From an uncultured Lentisphaeria bacterium (GTDB taxonomy: Bacteria > Verrucomicrobiota > Lentisphaeria > Victivallales > UBA1829), in NCBI GenBank assembly GCA_905197955.1, contig CAJKAR010000024.1:10198-74197 (forward strand): a stretch of DNA of 64,000 nucleotides. The letters run 5' to 3'. A program made the translations under genes and the position numbers. Within the stretch, counting starts at the first letter, position 1, and every line of letters begins with the position of its first letter. Positions 60,388 through 64,000 of this stretch are shown here, piece by piece. A model generated the notes under the pieces. It saw only the letters and a program-made list of their open reading frames with translations, was not told where the DNA came from and searched no databases.

Positions 60388-63300
60388 TTACGGATTTTCG
60401 TTCAGCAGAAGTTCATAGGCAAAGATCCCGCGGGAATTGTCAAGATGAAATTTCAGTTTTCCGGCATTCTGTTCGACAGGGAGTTTGCCAATCCGTTTTC
60501 CGGAAAGGTCAAGCGGGTAAAGTACAGCATTTCCCTGCAAACGGCTTCGGAGAGTGAGATCGACAGATCCTTTCCGGACGAGAACAGGGAGTCCGCCGAA
60601 TCGGTCCACACTCTGCCGGTCTCCGCTGGTGAATCGAAGGCCGCTGTTCAGACAGTCCGTCAAATGAAGAATCAGGATCCTGCGGCTTGTTGCAAGTTCC
60701 TCTTTTCCACAGGAGGCTGCCAGAATTGCCGCAAAAGTTCCGTTGATTTTTCCGGAAACACTTTTTCCCTGCAGAATGGTTCCCGATTGCCCGATAAAAC
60801 CTTCGCTGCGCGGAGTCACTACGGAAAATTTCCGTTCGAACAGATTCATTTCGACTTCTCCCGTGGAAGAGCGGCGTACACCGGCGCTTCCGGCTTCCCG
60901 AGTGGAAAGACGCCCCTCTTTCCGCAGTCCATAGAGTGTTTGCGATACCGGGACAACGGTACAGTTTTTCGGTGGATCGTTTAGAAAATATCCGCTCTGC
61001 GCGATCAATCCCAGTTCGCGGAAGGAATCGGATACGGCGTTCTGTCGATGAGCATCCTCCGGCAGAATACGGTATGCAAAGCGTTTTTCCGATGCGGCGA
61101 CATCTCTGCGCAGAAAAAATAGCGCCCCGGCCAGATCGGTCAGACGTGCAATCGGATCGTTTGCCAATTCGAACCCGACAATATGCGCAGGAATGATGCT
61201 CCGCTTCGGATTGGATGCGTAATCAAATCTGCAAAGCATGGCATAATTTTGAAGAGATGCATATGTTCCCATCAGGAATCCCCCTTCTGCCCGGTAAGGA
61301 TTCGGAAACACGTAATTCCATTCTGTAATGGCGAAGGGACGACCGAACGCACGGTGCGGGAATAGAAGGGAAACACCTCCCATAGCGCCGATCGCGTCAT
61401 CGGGATTGACAACTCGCGGCATGCCGTTGGAGATCGGATGCGCCCAGTAGTAATGAAGATCAATATAATCCAGAATATCCCGGCAGAGATTGCTCTGGGA
61501 ATCCGTGATATAATTCAGATCGGTCAGCGGAACTTTCACGCCCCATTCCCGGAGACGGGATGTGTAGCGGGTATATGCCTTTGCATGAACGAGTCGTTCA
61601 AATTCCAGACGGTCGATTTTCCGGTTCTCCACCGACTGCGAACGGAATTTCCGGAATGCCTTGTCATACACCTCCCGAACATACGGCGAACGGAGATTGT
61701 TCGAAAGCGTTCCCTCATTGATGATGCTGATCGTTGCCAGCGCAGGATCCTCTACCCAGCGCAGGCCGGTATAGGGATTAACACGGGTCAGAAGATTTCC
61801 GGCAAAGTGTTCCAGATTTTTCATCACTTCTTCGTCGATCAGGGCCAGCGCTTTGAAATCGCGTCCGGAGAGAGCTCGTTCCGGAAACGTTCGGCTCTCT
61901 CCTTTCTTCAGAACCCGTGAGGTGTAAAGATCCAGTGTGATATAAATTCCCCGCCGTTTGCAGGAGGCAAAAAAATAGTCCATTCGATCTGTTTTCTCTG
62001 GATCAATGGAGGTGGTCTCCCCGCACCCCTCCACCTTCAGTTCATTGTCAAAATGATGGAAGCGGACCAGATTGTAGCCGTTTGCCGCAAACCGGGCTGT
62101 CATCCGATCAATTTCCGCATTCGTCATGAGCTGGACCTTGTTTGTGACATTGATCCCCCAGAAGCGAACCGGGATTCCCGGACATTTTTCAAATTCAAAA
62201 TTTTCACCGGAAGTTTTTAGAAATCCATATTTTCCCGCAGGTGCATCCAGCAGATGGGAGAAGTCCAGAGCTGATCCGGGAATCACATCTTTTTTCAGAT
62301 CAACGACATTCCATTCGTTTCCTGCACGGATGACAAGCGGTCTGGCCTCCATGCGTGGCTGGATCAGATCCTGCGAGATGGAAACTGCCAGTGGAAGACT
62401 CTTTCCGCCATCGTGGATGCAGAGTGACTTTGCCGGGATGCCGCTGCTTCGGAAGATCAGGCATCGCAGTTGAGATGAGTTTTTCCCTCCAAGATCAGCC
62501 GCGCTGAGAAAACGGAGTTCTTCTTTGAGGCCATCCGAGTTCATCAGCGTCAGCGACGGATTTCCTGTTCCTGCACATAGAAGATACCAGTAGCGAGCAC
62601 CTGCTTCTGTGGTTGTAAGAAGATTCCGGTTCGCTGCAAGGATTTTGCCGGTAACGGAAAAGTCGATTCCGCCAAGACGATGTTTCCCCGGAGAGAGAAT
62701 CTGCTGAGTCTGTTTTCCATTTCCAGAAAGCAAGAGCGCCTGGGAAGGATAAGGGGTGTATTCTGCATGGAACGCCAGAGTCCATGGTCCTTTTCCTGTG
62801 CTGGAGGGGGAAAACATCATTCGACAGGAGATATCGCGATTGTTGAATTTCCGGTTGTCCTGAAACATCGCCTGAAAATTGCCTGAGAGAGTCAGCAGGC
62901 CGCGTCGGAGAGGTATTTGAATGCGGTTCCCCGGACATTTCGGTATGTTGATCTGCCAGGGCCTGGATGGATCGTAATATTCCGGGAATCGGATGATTTG
63001 TCCATTTTTTCGGAAAATCAGCTCCGATCCGGACGGGAACGGAATTGAGACTCCTGTAAACAGCGCTTGAATGCTGATCGGCTTTGCTGAAGTAAATTTC
63101 AGACGGAACTCCATCTGATTCCCGTTACCTTTTTTCCATTCTTCCAAGGCGAGGGAACCGTAAGGTCCTGCCTGAAAAGTCCCTTTCCGAATTTCAAAAA
63201 GATCGCACCGTTCAGGACTTTCTCCTGGAAATGTCAGATTTTGAGCATTCTGTGTGCTGGTTCCTTTCCAGCCGGGATATGCCGCCACGATTTTGAATGG

Positions 63301-63453
63301 AATTTCTTCTGCCTGAAACAGAAAATCCGCTGGACGGGAAAGTTCTCCGCCTGCCGCCTTTATGTGACTGGAGAACAAAAGAACAGCAAGGAACAGAAGA
63401 ATAGTGCTGAGCTCGGATGAGCTCCTTTTCAAATGATGGAAATTGATTTTCAT
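60388..63453 (-). CDS. Large secreted clan GH-A glycoside hydrolase
   Basis: The 1021-residue protein has a signal peptide (~10-33). A long N-terminal beta-rich region (~35-410, probably carbohydrate-binding) is followed by a GH5/GH42-like barrel from ~420 starting with PVRFWGINVTNK. The acid/base is E580 in ISIINEGTLS and the nucleophile E711 in FAITEWNYVFPNP. A C-terminal beta region follows from ~830. The barrel start NGYNLVRFHHFDNEL and the nucleophile motif recur in secreted enzymes of Planctomycetes and Lentisphaerae. Substrate unknown. It starts 24 bases after the prepilin-like frame at 63478-63960, repeating the pilin-enzyme order seen elsewhere here. The 290-base gap after it (60098-60387) shows no gene. 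Confidence 0.88.
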   Translation of the reverse strand: MKINFHHLKRSSSELSTILLFLAVLLFSSHIKAAGGELSRPADFLFQAEEIPFKIVAAYPGWKGTSTQNAQNLTFPGESPERCDLFEIRKGTFQAGPYGSLALEEWKKGNGNQMEFRLKFTSAKPISIQALFTGVSIPFPSGSELIFRKNGQIIRFPEYYDPSRPWQINIPKCPGNRIQIPLRRGLLTLSGNFQAMFQDNRKFNNRDISCRMMFSPSSTGKGPWTLAFHAEYTPYPSQALLLSGNGKQTQQILSPGKHRLGGIDFSVTGKILAANRNLLTTTEAGARYWYLLCAGTGNPSLTLMNSDGLKEELRFLSAADLGGKNSSQLRCLIFRSSGIPAKSLCIHDGGKSLPLAVSISQDLIQPRMEARPLVIRAGNEWNVVDLKKDVIPGSALDFSHLLDAPAGKYGFLKTSGENFEFEKCPGIPVRFWGINVTNKVQLMTNAEIDRMTARFAANGYNLVRFHHFDNELKVEGCGETTSIDPEKTDRMDYFFASCKRRGIYITLDLYTSRVLKKGESRTFPERALSGRDFKALALIDEEVMKNLEHFAGNLLTRVNPYTGLRWVEDPALATISIINEGTLSNNLRSPYVREVYDKAFRKFRSQSVENRKIDRLEFERLVHAKAYTRYTSRLREWGVKVPLTDLNYITDSQSNLCRDILDYIDLHYYWAHPISNGMPRVVNPDDAIGAMGGVSLLFPHRAFGRPFAITEWNYVFPNPYRAEGGFLMGTYASLQNYAMLCRFDYASNPKRSIIPAHIVGFELANDPIARLTDLAGALFFLRRDVAASEKRFAYRILPEDAHRQNAVSDSFRELGLIAQSGYFLNDPPKNCTVVPVSQTLYGLRKEGRLSTREAGSAGVRRSSTGEVEMNLFERKFSVVTPRSEGFIGQSGTILQGKSVSGKINGTFAAILAASCGKEELATSRRILILHLTDCLNSGLRFTSGDRQSVDRFGGLPVLVRKGSVDLTLRSRLQGNAVLYPLDLSGKRIGKLPVEQNAGKLKFHLDNSRGIFAYELLLNENP

Positions 63454-63477
63454 AGGAGTGTTCCGTTTCTTTCCGAA

Positions 63478-63960
63478 TCAGAAGGTATGGTTCCTGATCA
63501 GGGAGTATTTGTTGACAAAATTGTTGATAGAGAACCAGTTGAAGGAGCTAGATGTTGTTCCCCACACCATAGAGGCGTTGAATGTATGGAATCGGGCCAT
63601 CACAACATGACCGTCAAAGAGAAGCACTCCTGCTCTGGTTTTGTTGCTGTGATGCATTTCGGCGGTGGTGACTCCCCAGATGCCTGTTTCTCCCGTAGAA
63701 AAATTGTATCCGATAACAGAGTCTGTATATTTTGCCGAACCAGTATATTTATGCTCGGTCAGAAACATGGATTGCGAAGGTTGTTTTACCTGTGAACTCT
63801 TGACAAGCAGAGATTTACCGGTGGTATCCATGCAGCGTCCCCATCCCATGAGGAACGAGTAGGAGCGGGGGGGACGGATTTTGTAGGATTCGTTTTTCCG
63901 GGGATAGGGGGAGGGATCACTGGGACACCAGAAAATTTTGAATTTTCGAGGTAATTTCAA
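63478..63960 (-). pseudogene. 5'-truncated prepilin-like gene (N-terminus missing)
   Basis: The open frame encodes about 160 residues that look like the middle and C-terminus of a prepilin-like protein: FWCPSDPSPYPRKNESYK, RSYSFLMGWGR, and a C-terminal VLLFDGHVVMARF that resembles the H-x9-DG end, although the His-to-Asp spacing is 11. The N-terminal methylation motif FTLIELL is absent. In-frame stops occur at 63976-63978 and 63970-63972 in an A/T-rich stretch, and the only available start is a TTG. So the gene is broken or frameshifted near the window edge, or its N-terminal part lies in another frame beyond 64000. It sits directly upstream of the 1021-residue glycosidase. Confidence 0.6.
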
Positions 63961-64000
63961 AATAAAAAATTAAAATCACTTGAAAAAAGTCAGCTGAAAG

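Noticed and set aside
1..64000. Mobile elements, rRNA, tRNA
   Set aside because: No transposase or integrase protein, no terminal inverted repeat pair with target duplication, and no cloverleaf or rRNA-like stretch was recognised. A tRNA scan would be needed to exclude a missed tRNA.

Overview
The window reads as a chromosomal segment of a Gram-negative, glycan-degrading bacterium of the PVC group, most likely a gut-type Lentisphaerae (Victivallis-like). This is inference. It rests on several prepilin-type proteins with a C-terminal H-x9-DG motif, on LptD (so an outer membrane with LPS), and on a high density of glycoside hydrolases, sialate O-acetylesterases and AraC/LacI regulators. No rRNA, tRNA, CRISPR array, insertion sequence or prophage gene was recognised. 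Nearly all of the sequence is coding, and many long ORFs on the opposite strand are shadows of real genes.

Layout. 1-3.9 kb: the tail of an unknown gene, an AraC regulator, and a DtxR-type metal regulator followed by feoB. 4.1-13.4 kb (minus strand): a LacI-controlled polysaccharide locus built from two copies of a [promoter + operator - prepilin-like protein - secreted GH5] unit; the LacI gene heads one copy and a GH38 alpha-mannosidase ends the other. 13.4-21 kb: housekeeping genes (YihY/BrkB-type membrane protein, M20 amidohydrolase, lptD, proS). 21-25.9 kb: GH29 fucosidase, a remnant of an amidohydrolase, a GH36-like glycosidase divergent from an AraC regulator, and an SDR dehydrogenase. 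26-30 kb: a third prepilin-like gene followed by two tandem secreted GH5-type enzymes, behind a consensus promoter flanked by two identical palindromes. 30-32.7 kb: queH, ferritin, a GNAT acetyltransferase and an AraC regulator. 32.9-42.9 kb: a sialidase-like protein, an ABC importer (binding protein plus fused permease, no ATPase gene nearby), and two tandem secreted sialate O-acetylesterases behind a perfect sigma70-type promoter. 43-54 kb: a lipoprotein, a small XRE-type regulator, clpC, a Nudix hydrolase, a PfkB kinase, an NhaC-family antiporter, an exported protein with a Lys-Asp repeat tail, alr, a lipoprotein, an esterase and a VOC protein. 54-60 kb: an AraC regulator with an operon of an unrecognised 809-residue protein and an arabinose/fucose-isomerase-like protein, then a UroD/MtaA-family protein. 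60-64 kb: a large secreted GH-A enzyme downstream of a prepilin-like gene that lacks its N-terminus.

How it fits together. Fucosidase, sialidase-like protein, sialate O-acetylesterases, alpha-mannosidase and GH5-type enzymes point to growth on host or plant glycans. The feature that stands out is that four times in the window a prepilin-like gene sits directly 5' of a secreted glycoside hydrolase in the same transcription unit, usually as the first structural gene after the promoter. This suggests that each polysaccharide locus carries its own pseudopilin-like surface or secretion component, much as SusC/D pairs mark Bacteroidetes loci. That role is an inference. The regulatory DNA is unusually legible: matched LacI operators at two promoters, a twin-palindrome promoter, and 20-bp-spaced direct repeats beside two AraC genes.
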